A stretch of 64,000 bases of DNA from CAJXSN01 sp947492235 (GTDB lineage Bacteria > Pseudomonadota > Alphaproteobacteria > Sphingomonadales > Sphingomonadaceae). Below, in pieces: positions 19,977-28,605 of this stretch. Both the position numbers and the translations under genes were made by a program. The notes under the pieces were generated by a model. That model was given only the letters and a program-made list of their open reading frames with translations, ran no database searches and was not told the origin of the DNA. The stretch covers positions 2,822,479-2,886,478 of the forward strand of contig NZ_CP170453.1 in the NCBI RefSeq assembly GCF_042492175.1, written 5' to 3'. Position 1 is the first letter of the stretch. Every line of letters starts with the position of its first letter.

Positions 19977-22900
19977 TTACTCAACGCGATTGGTGACAAA
20001 GCTTTCCTGCGTCCCCTGCAAATCGGTTTTGTGGGCGGCCTTGTGCGGGGCCAGAACTGCATCATCCAGAACGAACAATTGCGGCGTATGGGTGAATAGC
20101 ACCCCGGCCTGCACGGCGCGCCCGGGATAGATTGCCTCCAGCACAGCAACGTAAGCGGCCATTTGCGCGGTAATGGAGCGCGAGATATCAGCTGCGCTTG
20201 CAGGCGGCCTACGGGCGGTCTTGTAGTCGACCACCAGAATGCGCTCAGGCGTCACCAGCAGACGGTCGGCGGTGCCGTTGATCACCTTGCCCCCGACGAT
20301 GGCCGCAAGAGGAACCTCCGCCAGCGATTGCGGGCTGAATAGCTGCGAGAAAGAGGGGTCATCCAGCACGGCCAGAGCTGAGCGAAGCATCTCCTCTTGC
20401 GCTGCTTGATCGAAATCACCCGCTTGCCGCGCGAGCCACAGGCGGCCCGCTTCCTCGCGGCTTTTTTCGGCAACGTCAGGCAGGCGTTCCAGCAACCCGT
20501 GAATTACCGTTCCACGCCGTGCCGCCTGCGCAGCCACTTCCGGCGGCAAGGGAGGATCGGCCCCGCGCTCATCCCCAGCAGAGGATGGCGCGAGAGGGCG
20601 CGGTGGGCGCGGTTCGGGGACCACTGGAGTAGTCGCCCAGTTCGGCAAAGCAGGTGAAGTGGCTTTAGCAGGTTCAGCCTCAGTCTGCGCAGCCACCGGA
20701 TCGGGCAATTGCCCATACCCAGCGCTCGCCCCCCAAATATCGTCATCGACAAATTCGCCTTCGACCAGCGGTTCCAGCCGGGCATACCAGCTGTCTTCGT
20801 TAGGCGCCTTCTCGCGCAGACCCAGCGCGCCGCCGACATACAGCGCCTCTTCCGCGCGGGTCATTGCGACATAGAGCAGACGCCAGTGTTCCTGCAGCTC
20901 TTCCTTTTTGCGCTTCTCGTCCTCGTCGGACAACGGGCCCAGCACGTCCTCCTTGCCCAGCGGCGGCAGTGGCAGGGCCGCATCGCCGCCCTCCTCCTCT
21001 GCCAGCGACAATCCGGAAGACCGCGAAGCGTGTGGATTTCCCGTGGCATCGGCAAGAATGACAATCGGCGATTGCAGGCCCTTGGACCCGTGCACGGTCA
21101 TGACCCTTACCAGCGACTCGCCGCCACCGGCCTCGCGCTTGACCTCGCCCTCGCCCGCATCGAACCATTGGAGGAAGCCTGTCAGGCTCGCGGTGTGCGA
21201 CGCCGAATAGGCAAACGCAGCGTTCAGCAATTCATCGATCGGGTCATTCGCTTCGCTGCCCAATCGGGCCACCAGCTTAAGGCGGCCCTGCCACGGCCCC
21301 GAAAGCATCCAGTGGAGCAGCGCCTCAGGCGGTTCGAAATCGACTTGCGCCAGCAAATCGCCGAGGCGCGCAACCGTGTCACGCACCAGCGGCGCGTCAC
21401 TGCGCCCCAGATGATCCCACAGCCGCTGTCCGCGTGGCCGGTGCCCGTGCTCCAGCAAGTCTTCCTGCGACCATCCGCCCAGCGGCGACACGAGCACATT
21501 CGCCAGATTGAGATCGTCCAGCGGATTGACCGCAAACCGCAGCGCCGCGACCAGATCCTTCACCGCCAGCGGTGCTCCCAGCCTCAACCGGTCCACACCC
21601 GCCACCGGCACTCCTGCCGCATGCAGGCGGGCAACGATCAACCCAGCGAGTTCCTTGCGCTTGCGGACCAGCACCATGATGTCACCCGGCCCGGCATTGC
21701 GGCGCTTGCCCTTGGCCAGAGGGTGGCCTTCGTCGAGCCACTTCTTGACCTGCTTGGCGATCCCGTCTGCCATGCGTCGCTCGACAGGTGGCAGCCAGCT
21801 GTCATCGGGCGCATTGTCGGCCTCGTCCCTGTCTTCTTCTTGCGCGCTGACCGGCCACCAAAGCTGGACAAATCCCGCCTGCTCGGCCCCGCGATGGTTA
21901 CTGGGCGGTTCCTGCAAACCCAGCTCCTCCCACCCTACCGCACCAATCGCCGCATCGACGAAATCGAGCACCGGCTGCGTGGTGCGGAAACTGCGGTCCA
22001 GATCAAGGTCTTGCAGATCGCGCAAAGCAATCGGGGGCTCGGACCGGCTATCCCGCGCATAGTCCCGCGCTGCCGCAGCGGCCTTGGCAATTTGCGCCTT
22101 GTAGGCTTCCTTGGCCGCTGCGAAATTTTCCGGGCTGGTGCCTTGGAAGCGGAAGATTGCCTGCTTGTAATCGCCCACCACGAAGATCGTCCGCAGCTTC
22201 CCGTCGCGCTGGCCGATACCGGTGAAGAAGTCTCCCGTCAGAGCCTTCACAATGGACCACTGCGCCTCGTTGGTATCCTGCGCCTCATCCACCAGAATAT
22301 GGTCAAACTGCCGGTCCAGCTTGAAGCGAATCCAGTCGGACATCCCGCTTTTGCCGAGCAAGTCCGCAGCGCGGCGAATCTGGTCATCGAAATCGATCAG
22401 ACCCTCGCGTTCCTTGGCCTCTTCCCACGCCAGAGCAAAGGACCGGCCCAATTCCAAGGCCGGGGCGAGCCATTCGGCCAGCGCCAGCAGCCGTGCCTGT
22501 TGCTCGATCACCTCCAGATTGGCCCGCACCCGCTCGACCGGCTCACCATAGCCGGGATCGATTTTCAGGACATTCTTAAGCGATTTCGGCTCCCCCTTCA
22601 GGGTGAACAGAGTGCCCGAGAAGCCATCCAGAGTGCGATACCGCTCTTCCGGCTCGGCAGCCAACCACTGGTCGATGAAGTCAGTTGCCTCGCCCGCCGT
22701 CTTCGTACCCCATGCTGCCAGAGATTCCCGACAGTGACGCAAGGCAGCGATATCGAAATCGGCATCGCTGCACTGCCCGGCAAGAGAGGCTTCTTCCAGA
22801 TCGGCAGGTAATCCGAACAGGCGTTTCAGGCGCGATGCCATGGGCGGAACCCATGCGGCAGGCCCGTTCCACGCCGCACGCGCACCGGCGCATTGCATGA

Positions 22901-23477
22901 GCCAGCCCAAGGCTCCGTCTGGGCCAAGGCGCACGCTGAGATCGGCCAGCGCCTCGCGCTCGGCCTCGGTGCCATTGGCGATGACTTGCGTCAGCACTTC
23001 GCGCGACAACAAAACGCGGTCGCGGTCTTCCATTGCCACAGTGCCCGGCAGCAGATCGGCCTCTTCGGGAAATGCCGCGAGCAAATATTGCGAGAATGCG
23101 TAAATCGTGTCGATCCGGAGGCCGCCGCCCGGGCAATCGAGCACCTGTGCAAACAGCATCCGCGCGCGCCGCAGCGTGGCCGGATCGGCGGGCGCACCGA
23201 TATCGCCCAGCTCTCCGGCCAGCTTGACCTCGTCCAGCATGACCCAGCGGGCCAGCACATCATTGACCCGCGTGGCCATCTCCGCCGCGCCGGCCTTCGT
23301 AAAGGTTAGGCAAAGCAGGCTTTCAGGGCGGCAATCCTCTTGCAACAAAAGACGCAGCACCCGCGCGGACAACACCTGCGTCTTGCCGGTGCCCGCGCTC
23401 GCCGAGAGCCACACGCTGTCCGAAGGGTTTACCGCATCGGCCTGGCTGCCCTCGAGCTTATAGACTTCACCGCTCAT
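19977..23477 (-). CDS. addA: Double-strand break repair helicase-nuclease AddA
   Basis: 1166 residues, alphaproteobacterial AddA. UvrD-type motifs are seen in order: SAGTGKTQVLSARVLRLL (Walker A, about residue 28), LVDEAQDTNEAQW near 392, GDYKQAIFRFQGT, TVHGSKGLQSPIVILAD, and YVAMTRAEEALY. The C-terminal RecB-type nuclease has VVDYKTARRPP near residue 1081. With AddB it forms the RecBCD-equivalent enzyme that resects double-strand ends and loads RecA. Its start overlaps the addB stop by four bases. Confidence 0.96.
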   Translation of the reverse strand: MSGEVYKLEGSQADAVNPSDSVWLSASAGTGKTQVLSARVLRLLLQEDCRPESLLCLTFTKAGAAEMATRVNDVLARWVMLDEVKLAGELGDIGAPADPATLRRARMLFAQVLDCPGGGLRIDTIYAFSQYLLAAFPEEADLLPGTVAMEDRDRVLLSREVLTQVIANGTEAEREALADLSVRLGPDGALGWLMQCAGARAAWNGPAAWVPPMASRLKRLFGLPADLEEASLAGQCSDADFDIAALRHCRESLAAWGTKTAGEATDFIDQWLAAEPEERYRTLDGFSGTLFTLKGEPKSLKNVLKIDPGYGEPVERVRANLEVIEQQARLLALAEWLAPALELGRSFALAWEEAKEREGLIDFDDQIRRAADLLGKSGMSDWIRFKLDRQFDHILVDEAQDTNEAQWSIVKALTGDFFTGIGQRDGKLRTIFVVGDYKQAIFRFQGTSPENFAAAKEAYKAQIAKAAAAARDYARDSRSEPPIALRDLQDLDLDRSFRTTQPVLDFVDAAIGAVGWEELGLQEPPSNHRGAEQAGFVQLWWPVSAQEEDRDEADNAPDDSWLPPVERRMADGIAKQVKKWLDEGHPLAKGKRRNAGPGDIMVLVRKRKELAGLIVARLHAAGVPVAGVDRLRLGAPLAVKDLVAALRFAVNPLDDLNLANVLVSPLGGWSQEDLLEHGHRPRGQRLWDHLGRSDAPLVRDTVARLGDLLAQVDFEPPEALLHWMLSGPWQGRLKLVARLGSEANDPIDELLNAAFAYSASHTASLTGFLQWFDAGEGEVKREAGGGESLVRVMTVHGSKGLQSPIVILADATGNPHASRSSGLSLAEEEGGDAALPLPPLGKEDVLGPLSDEDEKRKKEELQEHWRLLYVAMTRAEEALYVGGALGLREKAPNEDSWYARLEPLVEGEFVDDDIWGASAGYGQLPDPVAAQTEAEPAKATSPALPNWATTPVVPEPRPPRPLAPSSAGDERGADPPLPPEVAAQAARRGTVIHGLLERLPDVAEKSREEAGRLWLARQAGDFDQAAQEEMLRSALAVLDDPSFSQLFSPQSLAEVPLAAIVGGKVINGTADRLLVTPERILVVDYKTARRPPASAADISRSITAQMAAYVAVLEAIYPGRAVQAGVLFTHTPQLFVLDDAVLAPHKAAHKTDLQGTQESFVTNRVE

Positions 23478-26476
23478 GACGCTCCTCCGTCCGCATCACG
23501 GCCAAGCCATTCTTCCAGACGCATCAGCTGGTCATAGGTGTCGTAGCCCGGCGCATCGGGATTGAGGCGAGCAGTGAACGGGTCGCTCCCAAGAATGTAC
23601 TGGTCCAGCGCTTCGTCGAGGAACTTGCGCGCCTGAGGCATGAAATCTTCGGGCGCTATCCCGCTTCGTTTGCGGCCAATCTTCAGCGGCGTGTCGATAT
23701 AGCCAAAGCCGGTTTCGCTGTCCTTGTAGCGGCCCAGCGACCAATATTCGAACGCGCTAGCTTTCCCATTGCGCGCGCCGAAACCGCCCTCCTCCAGCAT
23801 GATGCCCAACGTGCCCAATTGCAGGGCATAGCCCGCCTCCACCTGAGAGCCGGAGGGCGGCCTGCCGGTCTTGTAATCGACCACTGCAAAGGACCCGTCA
23901 GCCAAGCGATCGAGCCGGTCGATCCGGCCGTTGATCGTCACGCCCTTGTGCGTGATTTCGCCCTTCTCCTCGAACAGGACCGGCTCTCGGCCCTCTTCCC
24001 ATCCGATGGCATCCTCCACCCATTCCAGCGCGCGCAAAAGGCGGGGCTGCCACAGATGCCTTGTCAGCGGATGGGCATTCATCTGGTCCAGCTGGCGCAA
24101 GGCAATATCGCGCAAATCGCCCTCGCCCTTGTGCCAGCGCTCCAGAATGTCATGCGCCAGCTCGCCCTGCCACGCAGGCGTAGGTTCGGCATCCAGACCG
24201 TCCCAATCGCGCAACCCCATGATCTGGCTGGCGTAGAACTGGTACGGATCAGACCGCAGTCGGTCGAGCGCGGTGACCGAGACCGAGACTTTGCGCTGCT
24301 CAGCCGAGGGCATGGGGTGCGGCTGGGTCGCGGGAATGGTCTGATTGGGCCGATCCAGCGCAGCCGCCAATACGGGCATGGCCACCTCAGCATGGGAAGC
24401 TCCCAAATCACCCCCCAACAGCGCCTTCACCCGCAGCCAAAATCGCGAGGCAATCGCCGGGCCATCCGCATCACGCTGCGAGCGACTGAGGACGACCTCA
24501 GGCGCGCCCAGCGCTCCGGCCAAATCATGTGCGGCGAGGCCGATGCGAAACTCTGCCGCAGGAACGCCCAACGCGCGCAGCACGGCAGGCGCCAGCAAAG
24601 GTTCCGCCCCGCTGCGCGCAGGCCAGCTGCCTTCGTTGAGACCAGCACAAATCACCATATCCGCGCGACTCATCCGTGCCTCGAGCAAACCGTAAATCGC
24701 GATCCGGGGATGGCCACCATAAGGTGGGCGAACGGCAATCTGAGCCAGAGCGTCCTGCAGCACGGTGTGCAGATCACGCGGGTCCAGCGCAAAGCCGGTT
24801 TCCCGCGCGCGCATCCGCCAATCCTCGATGAAAAAAGACAGGGCACGCCCGTCCTCCAGCGCCCACAAGGCCTCGCCGCACAGCGCCTCGCCCACAGCCA
24901 CCAGCGCGTCCAAGCTATCAGCGAGTGGCGTTGCCTCGGTCATATCCAGCAGCGGCGCGAGGATGGCGGACATTTCCTGCCACCACTCGGCAACACCGGC
25001 CTTGGCTGCAATGGCGCTCAGCGGTTCCAGTCCTGCGGCCGGGCGCGGCCCCCGCAGTTCCTTGTCGAAGGCGCGCAGGGCTCTGAGGTGATCGCCCCGC
25101 GAAGTCCCTTCCCCGTCCCCGCGCCGCACAAGCGGATGGCCCAGCAACGCCACCAGCGGCACCGGGGCGGCATCCTCTGCAAGCACCTCGGCGAGCAGCA
25201 ACAGCAAGCGCCCCGCAGGCGTCTGCGACAATTCGCGGCCGGCGCTGTCATCCGCCTCGATATTCCAGCGGCGCAAATGGTGGACAATGCGCCGCGCCAG
25301 CCCTCTGTCGGGGGTAACGATGGCCACCCGGCGTTCGCTGGTTTCCAGAGCTTCCCGGGCCAGCAAGGCAATCGCCTGCGCCTCTTCCTCCGGCGCTGCG
25401 CTCTCCATTAGCCGCACGCCCGAAAGCCGCCGCTTCTCGGCGGGCAGATCGATCCACCGCGTGCTGGCTTTGGGCGGCAGTAACAACGCGCCAATGGCAT
25501 GGCTGCGTTCCGGCGGAGCTGCGGTCATTCCCTTGCGGTGCCATGGGCGCACTTCGCCGCGCGCGATGCCCATCCGGTTGAGCAGCAGCTTGAGATGATA
25601 TTGCGGATGCGTGGGCGCGTCGTCTTTGGCGAATGGCGTGTCATCAGGCTCCGGCCTCGCGCCTGCGCGGCCCAGCTCGTCCCAGACATCGGAGTGCATC
25701 GTCAGGTCCAGATCGGGCAGGATAACCGCGCCTTGCGGCAATTCGCTGACCACTTTCAGCAAGCGCGCCAGGGAGGGTGAAGCGCTGGTCACACCCGCCG
25801 CAACAATCGGCGTTTCAGGCGGATTTGCGTTCCAAGCCTTGGCCGCGCCATCGAACAGCAGGTTGCGCCGCGTGGCCGCATCCATCGCGCCGCGTCGCTC
25901 CAGCTCTGCCAGCCAATGCCGCTGAACCGTGGCGAAGCGGTGCAGGCTGTCCTGCCAATGGCCTGCCAAATCGCCAAACAAGGTCAGCACTCGGTCCGAC
26001 AGAAGCTCGTCAGGTGTCACTTCCTCAACCAGCAAACGATCCATTGTCTGGCCGAAATCGCGCGCCAGTTTCAGGATTGCCGGGGCAGGCGGTGCATCCT
26101 TGCCCATTTCGCGGCGCAAGATATCGGCCAGCACAAACAGCCGCTCGGTCGCATCGACGGCGGGGGGAATATTGGCAAAACCAAGCGGATCGAGCAACGG
26201 ACCCAGCGTATCGTCGAGATCGAGATCGCCCACCACCGCCATCCGGGGTAGCAGCATACCGGCCTGCCCGCCCGTGCCCATGAGCCGGATAAACGCCTCG
26301 GTAACGGTGCGTGCGGCCCGCGAACTGGGGAGCAACAGGGTCAGCCGCGCAAGGCCTAGCCCTTCCTCCGAATAACGCGGGTCCAATCCCGCCACGAGGG
26401 CATCGGCAAAACCGCGATGGGCCGCTATGGAATAGACGTCCGGACTGGTGCGCGCTGGGCCCGCCGGATCAGCCAT
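23474..26476 (-). CDS. addB: Double-strand break repair protein AddB
   Basis: 1000 residues, alphaproteobacterial AddB. The N-terminal helicase-like region shows only a degenerate Walker A region (LLLPSSRAARTV near residue 50), consistent with a scaffold or Chi-reading rather than motor role. The C-terminal nuclease motif VVDYKTGRPPSGSQ is near residue 865, with the QVEAGYALQL box following. Only two cysteines are present in the protein and none near the nuclease domain, so the iron-sulfur cluster of Bacillus AddB is absent. It overlaps addA by four bases and the upstream murU by eight. Confidence 0.94.
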   Translation of the reverse strand: MADPAGPARTSPDVYSIAAHRGFADALVAGLDPRYSEEGLGLARLTLLLPSSRAARTVTEAFIRLMGTGGQAGMLLPRMAVVGDLDLDDTLGPLLDPLGFANIPPAVDATERLFVLADILRREMGKDAPPAPAILKLARDFGQTMDRLLVEEVTPDELLSDRVLTLFGDLAGHWQDSLHRFATVQRHWLAELERRGAMDAATRRNLLFDGAAKAWNANPPETPIVAAGVTSASPSLARLLKVVSELPQGAVILPDLDLTMHSDVWDELGRAGARPEPDDTPFAKDDAPTHPQYHLKLLLNRMGIARGEVRPWHRKGMTAAPPERSHAIGALLLPPKASTRWIDLPAEKRRLSGVRLMESAAPEEEAQAIALLAREALETSERRVAIVTPDRGLARRIVHHLRRWNIEADDSAGRELSQTPAGRLLLLLAEVLAEDAAPVPLVALLGHPLVRRGDGEGTSRGDHLRALRAFDKELRGPRPAAGLEPLSAIAAKAGVAEWWQEMSAILAPLLDMTEATPLADSLDALVAVGEALCGEALWALEDGRALSFFIEDWRMRARETGFALDPRDLHTVLQDALAQIAVRPPYGGHPRIAIYGLLEARMSRADMVICAGLNEGSWPARSGAEPLLAPAVLRALGVPAAEFRIGLAAHDLAGALGAPEVVLSRSQRDADGPAIASRFWLRVKALLGGDLGASHAEVAMPVLAAALDRPNQTIPATQPHPMPSAEQRKVSVSVTALDRLRSDPYQFYASQIMGLRDWDGLDAEPTPAWQGELAHDILERWHKGEGDLRDIALRQLDQMNAHPLTRHLWQPRLLRALEWVEDAIGWEEGREPVLFEEKGEITHKGVTINGRIDRLDRLADGSFAVVDYKTGRPPSGSQVEAGYALQLGTLGIMLEEGGFGARNGKASAFEYWSLGRYKDSETGFGYIDTPLKIGRKRSGIAPEDFMPQARKFLDEALDQYILGSDPFTARLNPDAPGYDTYDQLMRLEEWLGRDADGGAS

Positions 26477-27185
26477 GCTGCAAGGCGGCCTCGGTCGGAG
26501 CTATCGCTTCGGGCGTGCCGACTTCGAACCATTGGCCGGTAAACGGCGCCGCAAACAGGCGCCCTTCTCCGGCGGCCCGGTTCCACAGGATATTGGTGGA
26601 GAATTTCTCCGCCTTGGCATCGCGCAAAAGACGGTGCGAGACGATCTGGATTCCGGTATAGATAAACGGCGCAATCCGATGCGCGGTGCGCCGGGTGACG
26701 CGGCCTGCGCCATCCAGATGAAAGTCCCCGTGTCCGGTAAAATTCATCGCGCGCGAATGCGGCACCACCAGCAGCAGCGCGTCCATCGTTTCAGGGTCCC
26801 AGCGCCGCGAGAGATCGGCAAACGCATTTTGCGGCCCGTCGAGCCAGATATTGTCGGAGTTCAGGCAGAAAAACGGATCGGGCAGCAGGTTCTTCGCCTT
26901 GACCATGCCGCCACCTGTTTCGAGCAATTCTTCCCGTTCGTCGGAAATGGTCACCGCAGGGACCGGCCGCTCGGCCAGATGGGCCTCCAGCGCGTCGGCC
27001 AGATAATGCACATTGACCACCGCTTTGTGCACGCCAGCCTCGGCAAGACGATCCAGCGTATGGTCGATCAACGGCTTGCCCGCGACGCGCACCAGCGGTT
27101 TGGGCTGGCTGGCGGTGAGCGGGCGCATCCGCTTGCCCATCCCCGCCGCCATGACCATTGCGGTATCGCTGACCAGATCGCTCAT
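26469..27185 (-). CDS. murU: N-acetylmuramate-1-phosphate uridylyltransferase MurU
   Basis: 238 residues from ATG 27185. The nucleotidyltransferase signature VMAAGMGKRMRPLT...KPLVRVAGKPLI opens the protein, followed by the sugar-binding LETGGGM and the metal site LNSDNIW. It resembles MurU, which makes UDP-MurNAc from MurNAc-1-phosphate in the peptidoglycan-recycling bypass around the fosfomycin-sensitive MurA step. The adjacent amgK, with a four-base overlap, gives the preceding kinase step and strongly supports this assignment over a generic sugar-nucleotide pyrophosphorylase. Confidence 0.9.
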   Translation of the reverse strand: MSDLVSDTAMVMAAGMGKRMRPLTASQPKPLVRVAGKPLIDHTLDRLAEAGVHKAVVNVHYLADALEAHLAERPVPAVTISDEREELLETGGGMVKAKNLLPDPFFCLNSDNIWLDGPQNAFADLSRRWDPETMDALLLVVPHSRAMNFTGHGDFHLDGAGRVTRRTAHRIAPFIYTGIQIVSHRLLRDAKAEKFSTNILWNRAAGEGRLFAAPFTGQWFEVGTPEAIAPTEAALQHG

Positions 27186-28171
27186 GCGATGGTTCCGCCC
27201 GCTGCATTGCGCAATTCTTGCGGGATATTCGCATCGAACCAGCGCGCCACCGGAGCAAGCGCGGGATGCGCCAGATCGCGCTCCATCGCTGTCCACACCC
27301 GGGGGATGAAATCGAGATAGCGCGGCTTGCCGTCGCGCCGGTGCAGTCGGGTAAAGATGCCCACGATCTTCGCGTTTCGTTGCGCACCCAGCAAAGCATA
27401 GTCGGCATGGAAATTCCCGTCCGCGCCGCTCGCCTGCAGGTACCGGTCCAGCATTCGTGCCTCCAGATCGGTCGAAACCTCACGCCGCGCGTCCTGCAGC
27501 AGCGAGACCAGATCATAGGCCGGATGCCCGACCAGCGCGTCCTGAAAATCGATCAGGCCCTGCGCGCCGCTGCCATCGGGTGCGGGCTCCAGCAGCATGA
27601 TGTTCTCGGCATGATAATCGCGCAGCACGGTCACGCCGGGTTGCTGCCGCGCCACCAGCGGAGCCAGCGCTTCTTCCCAAGCAGCATCGAATCCGTTTGC
27701 ATCCACATCAAGACCGGCGGCAGGGCAATACCATTCGGTCAGCAGCCGGGCCTCGCGCAGATAGGTTGCCATGTCGTAGGGCTCGAAGGGTCCGGCCGGC
27801 CTGCGGTGCAGATCGACCAGCGCATCGATCGCGGCGGCATAGGCCTGCTCCTCGCCCGCCGGATTGTCATCCAGCCAGTCGCGCATCCGGTCATCGCCGA
27901 AATCTTCCGTAAGCACCCACCCGGCAGCGGCGTCCTCGGCAATGATCTGGGGGCCGCGCTGGTCGTTTTCGCTGAGCCAATGCGCAACATGCAGGAAAGG
28001 TGCGGGGTCTTCCTCGGGCGGCGGAGCGAACATCAGCATCGCCCGGTCGTTGCCGCGCGCAATGCGAAAATATCGCCGGAAGGACGCATCACCGGCCAGC
28101 GGCGCAATGTCCGCCCCGGCCCAGCCAGCGGCCCCCAAAAACTGCTCCAACCCGTCAGGCAAATCACTCAT
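27182..28171 (-). CDS. amgK: N-acetylmuramate/N-acetylglucosamine kinase AmgK
   Basis: 329 residues from ATG 28171, belonging to the aminoglycoside/choline phosphotransferase fold. The nucleotide-binding N-lobe (GDASFRRYFRI) is followed by the catalytic loop LRDYHAENIMLL, with catalytic Asp and Asn but Leu where many relatives have His, and by the metal site LIDFQDALVGHPAYDLVSLLQDAR. AmgK phosphorylates MurNAc (and GlcNAc) at the anomeric position; MurU next door uses the product. The overlap of four bases at both ends with tsaE and murU indicates translational coupling. Confidence 0.9.
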   Translation of the reverse strand: MSDLPDGLEQFLGAAGWAGADIAPLAGDASFRRYFRIARGNDRAMLMFAPPPEEDPAPFLHVAHWLSENDQRGPQIIAEDAAAGWVLTEDFGDDRMRDWLDDNPAGEEQAYAAAIDALVDLHRRPAGPFEPYDMATYLREARLLTEWYCPAAGLDVDANGFDAAWEEALAPLVARQQPGVTVLRDYHAENIMLLEPAPDGSGAQGLIDFQDALVGHPAYDLVSLLQDARREVSTDLEARMLDRYLQASGADGNFHADYALLGAQRNAKIVGIFTRLHRRDGKPRYLDFIPRVWTAMERDLAHPALAPVARWFDANIPQELRNAAGGTIA

Positions 28172-28605
28172 GTCCAGCGCTCTAGCCAATCCGCACCCGG
28201 CACAACAGTCGCCGCGCGTCCTTCGCCAACAATTTCCAATGCAATCGACAAACAACCCGGCTCATGCGCGAAACCGCCGGCGTGATCGGGCCACTCGGCC
28301 AGCAGAGCCGCGCCGTCGCGGTAATCGTCCAATCCGATCTCTTCGGCTTCCGATGGATGCTTCAGCCGGTAGAAGTCCGCATGGACCACAGGCGGGTCCA
28401 CATCATCATAGGTCTGGATGATGTTGAAGGTGGGCGACGGCACCTCGCCCTCATGGCCCAAGGCCGCCAGCACCGCGCGGGCGAGCGTGGTCTTCCCCGC
28501 CCCGAGCCCGCCTTCCAGCGTTACCACATCACCCGCACGGAGCCGACCCGCAATGCGCTGTCCCAGCACCTCCATCGCGTCCAGATCGGGCAGGTCGATC
28601 TTCAC
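28168..28605 (-). CDS. tsaE: tRNA threonylcarbamoyladenosine biosynthesis ATPase TsaE
   Basis: 145 residues. Walker A GGLGAGKT is at residues 32-39, followed by the conserved SPTFNIIQTYD segment and VVHADFYRL with the Walker-B-like Asp. TsaE binds the TsaB-TsaD complex that makes t6A at position 37 of ANN-decoding tRNAs. Its partners are not in this window. It overlaps amgK and divL by four bases each; the tsaE-amgK-murU order is common in alphaproteobacteria. Confidence 0.95.
   Translation of the reverse strand: MKIDLPDLDAMEVLGQRIAGRLRAGDVVTLEGGLGAGKTTLARAVLAALGHEGEVPSPTFNIIQTYDDVDPPVVHADFYRLKHPSEAEEIGLDDYRDGAALLAEWPDHAGGFAHEPGCLSIALEIVGEGRAATVVPGADWLERWT

Noticed and set aside
20709..22811. 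700-codon plus-strand frame opposite addA
   Set aside because: Antisense of AddA with all its helicase motifs; long only because of high G+C.
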